Source: Mytilus edulis
Taxonomy: Eukaryota > Mollusca > Bivalvia > Mytilida > Mytilidae
Assembly: GCF_963676685.1 (NCBI RefSeq)
Contig: NC_092345.1
Coordinates: forward strand, 74,265,960-74,329,959
Direction of reading: 5' to 3'
Length of the DNA stretch: 64,000 bases
Both the position numbers and the translations under genes were made by a program. The notes under the pieces are model-generated. The model was not told where the DNA came from. It worked only from the letters and a program-made list of their open reading frames with translations, and did not search any database. How positions within the stretch are numbered: the first letter of the stretch is position 1; each line of letters begins with the position of its first letter. Below, in pieces: positions 44,601 through 57,200 of this stretch.

Positions 44601-47600
44601 TATACGTTAATGGCTACTTTTAGCTGTGCGGCATCACTGCCATGCAGTTGATGTCTAGCGGTAGATTTGACATCATACCATCCACAGGTGATGGCTATAG
44701 CGGTAGCTGTATGGCATCATGTGTGATTTCCTACAAGTGGCACATTTGTGATATCATGTGTGTATTTCATCCAGCTAATTGATAATGCTCTTTCGTGAAC
44801 ATTGCTAACGACAGCAAGTAACTGTGTAGTATCAAACGAGTCTTGTGTTCTGTAAAGGGCTAAAGGTATTTGTGTGGCATTAAATTGTTTTTCAAGCATT
44901 TGATGGCTAAAAGTAACGGTGTGGCATCATGTGTGTCTTGCATGCAGTTGATTGCTAACGGTAAATGTGTGGCGTCAAATGTTTCTTTCGTCGTTTAATG
45001 GTGAAATCTTGCGTTTTACTTTGGTAGTAGCCATATCAGAAAACTCTCCGAAAATATCTTCAATACTAAAAAAAAGTGTATTATATAATGCAGATGATTA
45101 ATCGGAAGTTTTAGAATACATATAATGTATACCGTAGTCTATACATTGTTGCAAATGTGTGCTTGCACCTAATCTGATTTCAGACACCCATGAAAATTAT
45201 CTATAAAAAACTGTTCAAAAGTCAAGAAAAAGAAATCCATTCGATCTAAGTTTCATATAAAGTCCTTTGATCTAAAGAAACTTCATTTGTTGTAACCAGT
45301 TCTTTAAAAATCATTTGATGCTAACATATCTTACTACATGTGCATGATGCATCTATATAAAATTATTTCGGTTTCATCTCTTCTCCTTTTGTAACAGAAA
45401 CCCGTTAAATTTTAAGACGACTACTTTCTCATAATATCTTATTCGAATATTAACATTGTTTATGTTAAAAATCCTGCGAAAACCATGTTTACTGCGGTTT
45501 ATATAATAACTTATTTATATTAGATCCATGTTGTAGGAAACTGTCCTTTTAATTAATAAATGTTCCCATGATAATATTTTTATTTAAGCAAAACTATAAG
45601 ATACTCGCTTTACCGAAGAAAAAAATAAGTGACAAAGAAAATTTGGAAATTGATTTTCATTAAGATTTCTAAACTAAGTTTAACGTGGATCGACTTACGG
45701 TTTCAGCACTTTATTTTCAACCTGTATTTCAGCAATGTAATAGATTTCGACAAGTTTGTTCGGACTCCTGTAATATCTTTTGTTTCGAGATCATGTATAT
45801 AAATTTCCCAATTGAATTTGCTCTTTTTAGTCACTATGTGTACTTTTTTAGTTGCAATCATATATGCTTTTCGTAAATATTTTAGGCAACCTATGTATCG
45901 TAAATGGGCGTTCAATGTTAATCGTGGTGAAGAAATATTGCAGAAGTGGAATTGTATACCAGAAAATGTTGATATTCTTATTACACATGGACCACCTGTT
46001 GGTGAGTTTTATATCAGGAACACAACCTTTTTCTTCGTGGTACTGTTTCGTACTTTGAAGTTTTATATTGTTTTAACAATCAATAAGACAATAACAATCA
46101 AAACCAAGGAGAAAACAAAGACTCACAAAACCAAAAGACTTTTACATCATCGTTATAAATAATAAATAAGAAACAACACGAACTCCACTAAAAACCGGGA
46201 GTGAAATAATAAGTAAACAACTTGTAACTGAATACAAATTATTGGATATGATGAGATAATAATATCAATTATTTATCTTAGGAATTAGGACTTGATATGA
46301 TAATGCTTTCGTTTTCTGATCACCTGAAATCACCCTCGGGTTCTGGTGGGGTTCCAAACAGTTGCTCCGTTGTATTTATGAAGTGCTTTGTTGACAGTAT
46401 TTGTAGCATATATCTTTATTGTTTCTTTTGCAATGATTATTTCGGTCCTTCTTTGACAGACCGTACAAACTGTATAACGATCAGTACTATACCTTGGTCA
46501 CACATTGTTGACGATATTGACAATTTCGATTGAATAGCCTATAAGCATTGTTCTTTTCATGTTTAAATGTCTTTTGTTGCCATCATTCGGATCATGGTTG
46601 ATAACTTTCTTCAATCTGATATTAACATCGTCCCTTCTTGGATCTTCTTCAATGCCTTGATATTATTTATTAAGATAAGACTACGATATTGAGAGTATTT
46701 TTTAAACATTGTAATAACTTATCCATTCGTCTTTCACTTTTGACACCTTGTTCACATCGTCGGCATAAAAAAACCAAGACAATAATACAAAGGCCATCTA
46801 GACCGATCCCTTGTCCTTTATCAGTTCGGCACTGACTCACATGCCCGTATATATATCAGTTCGGCACTGACTCACATGCCCGTATATATATCAGTTCGGC
46901 ATTGACTCACATGCCCGTATATATATCAGTTCGGCATTGACTGTCCTAATTAGCAAACCAGGTGTCCCACTTGTTTCATTTAATACCTTCTGAAAACTTT
47001 GAATGGACGTTTGGTGCCTAATCAAACAAAATGTTACAAAAAATTGATAGAAAGGATATCTAGAATAAATTTAACTTGATTAAGTTTAATTAGATGTTAA
47101 AGATTGTACAGGTCTATACTTATAAAAAATGTAAATCTTTACTCCTCAGGTCACGGTGATTTAACCAAGGCTGGGATAAATGTTGGTTGTGTTGAACTTT
47201 TAAACACAGTACAGAAACGTGTCAAACCAAAGTATCATTTATTTGGTCATGTACATGAAGGTTAGTCATTCCTAAAACTAAAAATGTTGTTAAACACATG
47301 ATAGAAACATCAGAATCTTCTGAACAAAAGTATAATACTTTGGCATGGTAACATAATTGTGTAAAAATATAGCATCACTTTAGTTTAAACCTTCATATAA
47401 ATTATCAGCTGAAAGCACGATGAGCAAGATGTTATTTTTAAAATAACGCAATATAACGTACGTTTTCGGTCTTATTGCTTAAAACACAACAATTATAATT
47501 AGTTATTGTTGTTTAGATGGATATTTGTTTTGGATAGAATTGGATCATTTCATAAGTCTTACCTGACTGATAAAGTGAATATAACTGTCCGAATTATTAT

Positions 47601-48013
47601 TTTCAAAAGAAAAAAAGTCCAAGGGTAATGTGCAGTGAATCTGTATTTTATCTCTAAAATAAATCTACGAAATCACTTATCTTTGTTTTGTCAACACAAA
47701 TACAAAACGAATAACTTAATTGATATGTTTCTTCTTTTAAGGTTATGGACTAACAACAGATGGAGAAACATTGTTTATCAATGCATCATCTTGTACCAAA
47801 GGATATAAACTGTGTAATCCACCAATAATATTTGATGTGCCCTTGCCTCCTGGCCAGTCAAAAGACAGTTTACTTGAAAGTGGTAAAGTTGTGTCTTATT
47901 CAAAAGAGGAATCTTCTAGTGAAACAGTCATAGACATCAGACAAAAGGACATAGACAACAAGCAATTGACCTTAAAACAGTTGAAATCGACTTTACGATG
48001 TAGTGTTATGTAG
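41645..48013 (+). CDS. MPPED1/2: MPPED1/2-like metallophosphoesterase, tandem copy B
   Basis: Five exons (41645-42044, 43811-44036, 45886-46001, 47150-47260, 47742-48013) with the same intron phases as copy A give 374 residues. The three middle exons have exactly the lengths of copy A (226, 116, 111 bp). All catalytic motifs are present: SDTH (D90, H92), HAGDFT, IAGNHE, THGPP and GHVHEGYG. Differences from copy A cluster in the N-terminal extension (two residues shorter), in the loop after IAGNHELSFD, at the start of the third exon (QPMYRKW versus QPRFCDW) and at the C-terminus (LRCSVM versus TKTKTE). Intron sequence also aligns in places, so the duplication carried introns and upstream sequence. 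Both copies look functional; nothing in the sequence shows whether they have specialised. Confidence 0.92.
44090..45000 (+). repeat. Degenerate intron minisatellite, copy B (about 15 units)
   Basis: Same family and position as 34600-35090 in copy A (GTGTGGCATCATGTGTGTCT, GCAGTTGATGGCTAA), but about twice as long. The array has grown or shrunk since the duplication. Confidence 0.75.
46100..46420. repeat. Fragments of a dispersed retroelement-associated repeat
   Basis: AACAACACGAACTCCAC at about 46172 matches the non-coding tail of the relic near 38630, and CACCTGAAATCACCC (46321) matches its inverse near 38660. The small frame at 46297-46533 is part of this and not a gene. Confidence 0.4.
46821..46943. 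repeat. 35-bp tandem repeat, 3.5 copies
   Basis: Units begin at 46821, 46856, 46891 and 46926 (TCAGTTCGGCACTGACTCAC), differing only by CACTGA/CATTGA. They lie in the third intron of copy B. Confidence 0.95.
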
Positions 48014-48033
48014 GCTAGACTTTCATACTAGAA

Positions 48034-48039
48034 ATTAAA
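48034..48039 (+). promoter_or_regulatory. ATTAAA poly(A) signal candidate, copy B
   Basis: The hexamer lies 21 bp after the stop codon. A canonical AATAAA is also present at 48501-48506 and could serve a longer 3' UTR. Confidence 0.3.
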
Positions 48040-48678
48040 TTTTCCAACAAGCCGTATGACTTTATTTTAAGTTACACGCATTTCAATATATGTCCAACAT
48101 GCGAGAATCGATGATTATGTTTCATAAGTTTTAGAATTATATTTAGTGCTAGTTTATTGTTTATTTAAAGTTCATGGGTGGAAGATGCTTATGCGGAATA
48201 TATTGCCTCTTGAAAAGTATGTATGTAGCTGTTTTGGACCCATTTCAGAATACGGAGTCCTACAGCTCGTTTACATTCATATATTGATGTTCAGTAATGC
48301 ATCATACTGAAAAAATAATTTTGGTATAAAATTGGTCGAAAAAAGGTAGTCCCTTACCGCGAACATCGGACCAATACAGTCCTTGATTAGTATCAAATCG
48401 ACTCTATTAGATTAGTCTTGTTTTAGACATTTGCATTTCAACCAATCTGTGTACGAGATTGGTGTTTATCTATGTTTCTTTTTTTGTGTTTGATACTTGG
48501 AATAAATCATTTGTTCTTAAATTCACAGCAGTGTCGTTTGCAGATTATTAATTTGCAAAGAAATCCGATGAAACCGGTGCTATGTGCTTTCTTATTAATC
48601 CTGCCGTGAGGTGGCTCTGAGATGAGAAAAACAAAATCTATATAGAGTGTTCTTTTGCTTTATGTGGTTTGCTGTGCA

Positions 48679-51600
48679 TTTCTTGTATCATGTGTTTCAT
48701 ATCCTTTCTTGTATCACGTGTTTCATATCCTTTCTTGTATCATGTGTTTCATATCCTTTCTTGTATCATGTGTTTCATATCCTTTCTTGTATCATGTGTT
48801 TCATATCCTTTCTTGTATCATGTGTTTCATATCCTTTCTTGTATCACGTGTTTCATATCCTTTCTTGTATCATGTGTTTCATATCCTTTCTTGTATCATG
48901 TGTTTCATATCCTTTCTTGTATCATGTGTTTCATATCCTTTCTTGTATCATGTGTTTCATATATGTGTTTCATATCCTTTCTTGTATCATGTGTTTCCTA
49001 TCCTTTCTTGTATCATGTGTTTCCTATCCTTTCTTGTATCATGTGTTTCATATCATTTCTTGTATCATGTGTTTCATATCCTTTCTTGTATCACGTGTTT
49101 CATATCCTTTCTTGTATCATGTGTTTCATATCCTTTCTTGTATCATGTGTTTCATATCCTTTCTTGTATCACGTGTTTCATATCCTTTCTTGTATCACGT
49201 GTTTCATATCCTTTCTTGTATCACGTGTTTCATATCCTTTCTTGTATCATGTGTTTCATATCCTTTCTTGTATCACGTGTTTCATATCCTTTCTTGTATC
49301 ACGTGTTTCATATCCTTTCTTGTATCACGTGTTTCATATCCTTTCTTGTATCACGTGTTTCATTCATATCATTTCTTGTATCATGTGTTTCATATCCTTT
49401 CTTGTATCATGTGTTTCATATCCTTTCTTGTATCACGTGTTTCATATCCTTTCTTGTATCATGTGTTTCATATCCTTTCTTGTATCATGTGTTTCATATC
49501 CTTTCTTGTATCATGTGTTTCATATCCTTTCTTGTATCATGTGTTTCATATCCTTTCTTGTATCATGTGTTTCATATCCTTTCTTGTATCATGTGTTTCA
49601 TATCCTTTCTTGTATCATGTAATTCATATCCTTTCTTGTATCATGTGTTTCATATCCTTTCTTGTATCATGTGTTTCATATCCTTTCTTGTATCACGTGT
49701 TTCATATCCTTTCTTGTATCACGTGTTTCATATCCTTTCTTGTATCACGTGTTTCATATCCTTTCTTGTATCATGTGTTTCATATCCTTTCTTGTGTCAT
49801 GTGTTTCATATCCTTTCTTGTATCATGTGTTTCATATCCTTTCTTGTATCACGTGTTTCATATCCTTTCTTGTATCACGTGTTTCATATCCTTGTATCAT
49901 GTGTTTCATATCCTTTCTTGTATCACGTGTTTCATATCCTTTCTTGTATCACGTGTTTCATATCCTTTCTTGTATCATGTGTTTCATATCCTTTCTTGTA
50001 TCACGTGTTCATATCCTTTCTTGTATCACGTGTTTCATATCCTTTCTTGTATCATGTGTTTCATATCCTTTCTTGTATCATGTGTTTCATATCCTTTCTT
50101 GTATCATGTGTTTCATATCCTTTCTTGTATCACGTGTTTCATATCCTTTCTTGTATCATGTGTTTCATATCCTTTCTTGTATCATGTGTTTCATATATGT
50201 GTTTCATATCCTTTCTTGTATCATGTGTTTCCTATCCTTTCTTGTATCATGTGTTTCATATCATTTCTTGTATCATGTGTTTCATATCCTTTCTTGTATC
50301 ATGTGTTTCATATCCTTTCTTGTATCATGTGTTTCATATCCTTTCTTGTATCATGTGTTTCATATCCTTTCTTGTATCATGTGTTTCATATCCTTTCTTG
50401 TATCACGTGTTTCATATCCTTTCTTGTATCACGTGTTTCATATCCTTTCTTGTATCACGTGTTTCATATCCTTTCTTGTATCATGTGTTTCATATCCTTT
50501 CTTGTATCATGTGTTTCATATCCTTTCTTGTATCATGTGTTTCATATCCTTTCTTGTATCATGTGTTTCATATCCTTTCTTGTATCATGTGTTTCATATC
50601 ATTTCTTGTATCATGTGTTTCATATCATTTCTTGTATCACGTGTTTCATATCCTTTCTTGTATCACGTGTTTCATATCCTTTCTTGTATCACGTGTTTCA
50701 TATCCTTTCTTGTATCACGTGTTTCATATCCTTTCTTGTATCACGTGTTTCATATCCTTTCTTGTATCACGTGTTTCATATCCTTTCTTGTATCACGTGT
50801 TTCATATCCTTTCTTGTATCACGTGTTTCATATCCTTTCTTGTATCACGTGTTTCATATCCTTTCTTGTATCATGTGTTTCATATCCTTTCTTGTATCAT
50901 GTGTTTCATATCATTTCTTGTATCATGTGTTTCATATATGTGTTTCATATCCTTTCTTGTATCATGTGTTTCCTATCCTTTCTTGTATCATGTGTTTCAT
51001 ATCATTTCTTGTATCATGTGTTTCATATCCTTTCTTGTATCATGTGTTTCATATCCTTTCTTGTATCACGTGTTTCATATCCTTTCTTGTATCATGTGTT
51101 TCATATCCTTTCTTGTATCATGTGTTTCATATCATTTCTTGTATCATGTGTTTCATATCCTTTCTTGTATCATGTGTTTCATATCCTTTCTTGTATCATG
51201 TGTTTCTTTCTTGTATCATGTGTTTCCTTTCCTTTCTTGTTATCATGTGTTTCATATCCTTTCTTGTATCATGTGTTTCATATCCTTTCTTGTATCATGT
51301 GTTTCATATCCTTTCTTGTATCACGTGTTTCATATCCTTTCTTGTATCACGTGTTTCATATCCTTTCTTGTATCACGTGTTTCATATCCTTTCTTGTATC
51401 ACGTGTTTCATATCCTTTCTTGTATCACGTGTTTCATATCCTTTCTTGTATCACGTGTTTCATTTCATATCCTTTCTTGTATCACGTGTTTCATATCCTT
51501 TCTTGTATCACGTGTTTCATATCCTTTCTTGTATCATGTGTTTCATATATGTGTTTCATATCCTTTCTTGTATCATGTGTTTCATATCCTTTCTTGTATC

Positions 51601-51795
51601 ACGTGTTTCATATCCTTTCTTGTATCACGTGTTTCATATCCTTTCTTGTATCACGTGTATGTTTCATATCCTTTCTTGTATCACGTGTTTCATATCCTTT
51701 CTTGTATCGCGTGTTTCATATCCTTGTTTCATATCCTTTCTTGTATCACGTGTTTCATATCCTTTCTTGTGTTATGTGTTTCATATCCTTTCTTT
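48679..51795. repeat. 26-bp minisatellite, about 120 units
   Basis: Head-to-tail units of CATATCCTTTCTTGTATCA followed by YGTGTTT. The main variant site is CACGTG versus CATGTG; minor variants are TTCCTATCC and CATATCATTTC. A shortened junction, CATATATGTGTTTC, recurs at about 48958, 50191, 50933 and 51543. The first three are followed by the same variant order, showing that larger blocks were duplicated. The unit has no stop in any forward frame, so three frames stay open for 750-1100 codons without being genes. Confidence 0.98.
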
Positions 51796-53360
51796 TCTAT
51801 CGTGCATGTTATTTGTACCCCTGGGACAAAATATCGGGGTATATATTGTTTTATACCTGTCCGGTCGTCAGTACGTGGGAATCACATAGGGTATGCGGTT
51901 TGTCCAGTTAACTCTTTCCATAATTTTAATCAAAACTTTTGTACTATAGGGTGTTTGAACTTAATTTAAACTATAGGTGCGTATATTGTAAAAACGCTAA
52001 AAAAATAAAACAAAATAGATAGCCAATGCTATATAAGACCTGGGCAGGTGAGGAGCTATTAACGAGCAAACTGTCAACTAAAACTGACAATTTCTGTAGC
52101 TCTGCATGAGGGATTATAACCTTAGTAGGTTTTTTCCCCCTTTACTTTACTTAGTAAGTATATAGTTCATGTTGTACCTACTGTATAGTTTTTTTAAACT
52201 GCATTCAGCTAGCTAATGTTAGAAATAATACTAAGGTAAAAAAAAAGTCAAAGGTGGTTCTTATTCTTATCAGTGTAAAAAGATGTGTAGTAAAAATTAT
52301 ACCTAGTAATACAAAGTAAAATAACAAAACACAGCGACGTACTAGCCTATTTGCAATTTTCAGACAATTTTTCCAGACAACATTTATTTTTCTGAAAAAA
52401 AAGAAGCATTATTGCATGGCCAATGTAACTGGTCAATATAAATGCATGGAATGAGAACTGTTTTATTACAAGATTGAAAGTATAATCAAGGTGACAAATT
52501 ATAAAGAATTGTACGTGCAATTTAACTGAGTTTTACGTCAATTTTATTTACTTACATTCTTTTTCGATTATTGGGTATCTGCCGCTAGACTGATTAGTAT
52601 TTCTACCAGGCGCCTATGCAAGACCACTTGGCTGCATCAGGATGGGCAAGTTTTTACACTTTCTATGACGTGTATTGGTTTGTACTTCGATCCTATTTGA
52701 TCCGTGCTCGGATATCCAAATTGAACAAAAAAACAATAAACATTTAATCTTGGAAATACATATCTGGATATATTCACAAGAAATTTATATTGGAGATTAA
52801 CGTCGAGTAAAACTGGGTAGGCAAATATTCGCATTAATCTGAACGGATAAAGACTCCAAATGTCCTCCTTTTTACACAATAACTGATGGTGGTGCTCCTA
52901 ATTATAGGAGCCCCTTACGGTGACCAGAAGAAAATTCACACATTTGTCTCGGAAATTTATCATCTCCGTCATACATTTGTTATGTTAGTTTTTATTTCAA
53001 CCAATCAAAATGAATTTAACAATGCAGGAAGCACTTGTCCAATGAAATCTGTTCTTATTTAATGATTATGATTGGAATGAAATTTTTGTTGCTAATGATG
53101 CTTCAAAGAAAAAGTATATTTTGTTTATCTTCAAATAAGAATATTTCGGAGTAAACAATACACAAATTCCCATGGCCTTTCTGTAACTGTCTATAGAACA
53201 CGTTTTCACCAATGTCCTCATTACAAATATTCCGTAATTTTACATTTCTGGTCGAAAATAATAAGTTGGTCTTTAGACTTTACTTGAAGCAACTATGGTT
53301 TTTTTTTTAATTTACTTTTAGACCATTTATATGTTTCAGAGTATATTGTGACGAACAAGT
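51796..53360. other. Intergenic, nothing recognised
   Basis: AT-rich intergenic sequence. A short foldback, ACCCCTGGG..ATCGGGGT, occurs at 51817-51840. The minus-strand frame at 52637-52879 has no recognisable product. Confidence 0.4.
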
Positions 53361-53369
53361 ACACAATTT

Positions 53370-53512
53370 TTGTTCAGGGGCCAGCTGAAGCTCCCTCCAG
53401 GTATGAGATTTTCTCGGTAGTGTCTTAAGACCCATTGGTGGCCTAGGGCTGTTTTCTGCTCTTTACTTTAGTTGGGTTGTCTTTTTGACACATTCCCCAT
53501 TTCCATTCTCAA
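53370..53512 (+). repeat. Partial copy of the dispersed repeat at 15170-15520
   Basis: It contains AGGGGCCAGCTGAAGC, then AAGACCCATTGGTGGCC and CACATTCCCCATTTCCATTC, the right-hand half of the family. Confidence 0.75.
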
Positions 53513-54231
53513 TTATATGTACGCACTAGTCTACTGCCTAGTGCTCAATCAAAATTGAGCGATCTACAGTGCACTCATGTATATTGAAGTCACTTTGGCA
53601 TCAAGGACAATTCAGCATTTGTGAAAGACCTTTCAACAGCTCTATAGGTATAAGATCTGTGTGCACCTTGGATTCGTTCCCAACCGATGTTCATTCAAAT
53701 ACCTGTTGAATAAGAATATGTTTTGTAGAAGTATATACATCTCTGAATATTTATACTTTCATGAATAAAATTCTTGAATTTTTTCAATGATTTATTTTGT
53801 TTTGTGATCAGATGATTAATTATTAATTGTGATTTATTTAAGATTACTGTTAATTGGTATTTACAAAGCTTGTTGTGCATTATTGTAACATTGCCATTAT
53901 TGTATACATCAAATAAATGTGTTTGGTTTTAAGTGAAAAAACAAGTAGTTTTAAAATCATTCAAACTAGCTTGGTAAATGTATAAGTAAAACAACATTGA
54001 AGATTTTTAATGAAGAAACAAAAGATGATAATTTTTAACAGCTTGTGAGGAGTTTGATAGTAGTTTGGAATCTTTTGCCTTTCTTTTAAAAGTTTTAGAG
54101 ACAAATGACTTGGTGTTTGATATTTTGTGAATATTCATTTGTTGCAAGTTTAAAAAAAGTGATTTATTTTGTGCCAGCATATACCTGTATCTGAAATTGG
54201 TTTTCAGCTTTAGGATAAAAGTAATTACAAA
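53513..54231. other. Upstream region of the CCDC13-like gene
   Basis: AT-rich; no TATA box or conserved block can be defended. A TTTTCAG at 54201-54207 could be an acceptor for a 5' UTR exon. An in-frame TAG at 54211-54213 shows that coding begins at the ATG at 54232. Confidence 0.4.
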
Positions 54232-57200
54232 ATGGAATCAGAAACAAGTGAAACACTAAAGAAACAATTCCAGTTACTCCAAGAACAACAACAGAAGAAA
54301 TTACAAAGGAGGAAGCAAAAGAAAGAAGAAAAAAGTAAAGAAAAATCAATAGTTAATACATCTAATGCCTTTGGAGTTGATGATGATTTAAACCTGAAGG
54401 TAAGTAAAAGTTTTGACAGAAAGAGTTGTTACTGTATTTGTTATAGTAAGACAAATGTACCATTTTGATGTCAGCTATAAATATAGCTTTTCACTCCAAT
54501 GCATTTACACTTGGAAGTGAGCATAATTTAATAAAATAATAATCATTCAGAATGAAGAAATATTGCATGAACTTACAGAGGGAGAATTTGCTTCTCCCAT
54601 AAACTGTCATCTTTCTTGGGTGCATCCAGTTTGCAGAGAAAACAACAGTGGCTCTGTTTCAAATGGTAATTACTTGACTTTAATTCATATCAATCATAAT
54701 CTTGACAGCTGTTCTTCAGTAGTCATGTAGTCTATTATGGTATAAGCCCAAATTGTTTTTGTAGAGACATTTGTGTATTAATGAAGCATCATCTAATAAA
54801 ATAATTTGTTTTATATATTATTTTCTTTTTGAATTTTCAGTATGTATTTTAGGAGAAGGTTTCCTTCTGATTTTATTCACATGTATTAAAATGTTAATAT
54901 TATCAAAACTTTACATTTGTATTTTTCAGTTAGCAGATCCTGTACCAAAAGGCAGTGGTTATGTATCAGAGGAACTAGTACAACATTTAAATAATCAAAT
55001 CAGGGTAAAGACATTCTTTTATTTGATAGAATAGATACTAAAGAAATATTAAAAAAATAAAAACTTTACAGAACAAACATAATTTTATGGTCTTATTGCT
55101 ATACATGTATACTATCACAGATATAATTGGCTGTACAAAACTGTTTTTAAATCTAAACAATTCCTAGTTAGTTCATGTTGCTCTGTCAAAAACTACAGTC
55201 ACTAGCCATGAACTTTGAACCGGAATAACAATGTAACATCTTATAAGAATACTTTCATCAGATACAGACAGCTCCCTATATATAGCTATCATTATATGAT
55301 TAAGATCACCTACATTTCATGATTCATTTCTTTAACATGTAATCATTTTATATAACTTTAACATAGGTGGATGTCATTAGCTGTGAATGCATTTTTCATT
55401 CAGAATTAACTGGCACTAATTATTTGAAAACTATGTTTTCTACAAAATCAACATGAACTATATAAGACTACATCATATCGCTTAGATTAGGTGTAATAAT
55501 ACTTGGCTTCTACTCTAGTCAATAGTTGTTATTACAGTCAGATAGGTTTTAGTATCTAGACATTGTTAAGGGAGTTCGCTTCTCAGTTTCAAAGTTTCAA
55601 AACACTAGTTTATATTGATAGGGAATTAATAAAGGAATCCAAAGAGCAAAAAAAATATACAGGTCACCGTGCTTGTTTTCAAGATATAGGCCATTGAAAT
55701 TTTGGTGGGAAAATACTCTCTCTTGACTGTTCGTAGCTTTATCATTGACAGGTTGAAGTTCTCAAAAACTGTTAAAAAGTTATTAAAACTTTATAAGACT
55801 TTTACAGATGGCTTATGTAAAAGATTTACAGAAAGAAAAATGGGGGTCACCGGGCAAATTTTTTCAAGGCATTCAAATGGATAAAACCAGAGGATTCCGA
55901 AAATCTGACAAAAAATCCAAAACATGACAAGCCAGTCTCCTTAATATGTTAAGTAAAGATTTTTATGGACACTGAAAATATCTGAAATAAAATGTTAAAT
56001 GTACATTAATATCATGTATATATTTCTGAGGAACAGTTTTATACATGAATAATTTCAGGAAGTAAAAGATGAAAATGGAAGATTGTACAGACTACTGAGT
56101 GAGAAAGATTTTGAAATAAGAAATTTAAAGAAGAAAAGAGAAGAAGATGAAGCAGGTATAGTAGGCTCCAGCAAATCAGATACCTTAAATGTCAGCAAAT
56201 ATATACCATTACCCGATATATTCAATTAGACGATAAATGTATATTCATTGAATATTCTGCAATAAGGAGTTGACTTAATTCTGAGATTTTATTAGCCTTG
56301 ACCACTGATATAAAACAGTAAAATAGTTGGAGGGATGTTTATCAAATACATGATACTCCACCAGGCGCCACAATGTTTGTGTATTAATTATATTTTATTC
56401 CTGACATAATCAAATGATTCACCTTTTTCTTCATATCTAAGTGAAAGGACAAGGTTTACTTATGGCACAATATGGCCTAAAATATCATCTTTATCATAAA
56501 ACACCAAAAAGGTCACAATTTGGTTTGTAAATGGGTCTATTTTAAAAGACTTAAGCTAAATAAATCAGTTCTTCTCATAAAAGTTCATTATATTCTCCTA
56601 AGTAAGCCGATTTTGGCCATTTTGTCAAAATATGATGATTTTGTGCAATTTAGAAAAAGCTTTAGGAAAACCTTGGCCGCCACCTAAGATACGAAATGTG
56701 TTGTAACCGAAAGATTTTAATTTTGATATGAGAACTTAACTTTAAAAGAGATGAGGCCAGCATGAAAAGTAAGTAAATGTGATTAAAATTCTAAACCTAT
56801 TCTATTCTACATTAGTAGCATATATAAGCTTATGTTTTAGTTGAATTGATAGTTATATGATGTCAAAACAAACTTTGAAAAATGAAGACACACAAAATAT
56901 AGAATAAATGTGTCCATAGTACACAGATGCCCCATCTGCACTATAATTTTCCATGTTCAGTGGACAGTGAAAATGGGGTAAAATCTCTTATTTGGCATTA
57001 AAATTAGAAAGATCATATCATAGGGAACATGTGTTTCAAATTGATTGGACTTCAACTTTGTCAAAAACTTAAACATGAAGCAGAACAGATGGATGAGAGG
57101 ATGAAGGAACAAATGGACGCACAGACCAGAAAACATAATGCCCATAAATGAGACATAATAAATGGGGCATAAAAATTAAGAGTGATAGCTCTAGAGCAAG

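Noticed and set aside
48647-51969. Three overlapping forward ORFs of 749-1104 codons rich in CVSYPFLYH
   Set aside because: They are translations of a 26-bp repeat that has no stop in any forward frame. The same peptide appears in all three frames, as 26 is not a multiple of 3. No domain, no splice context.
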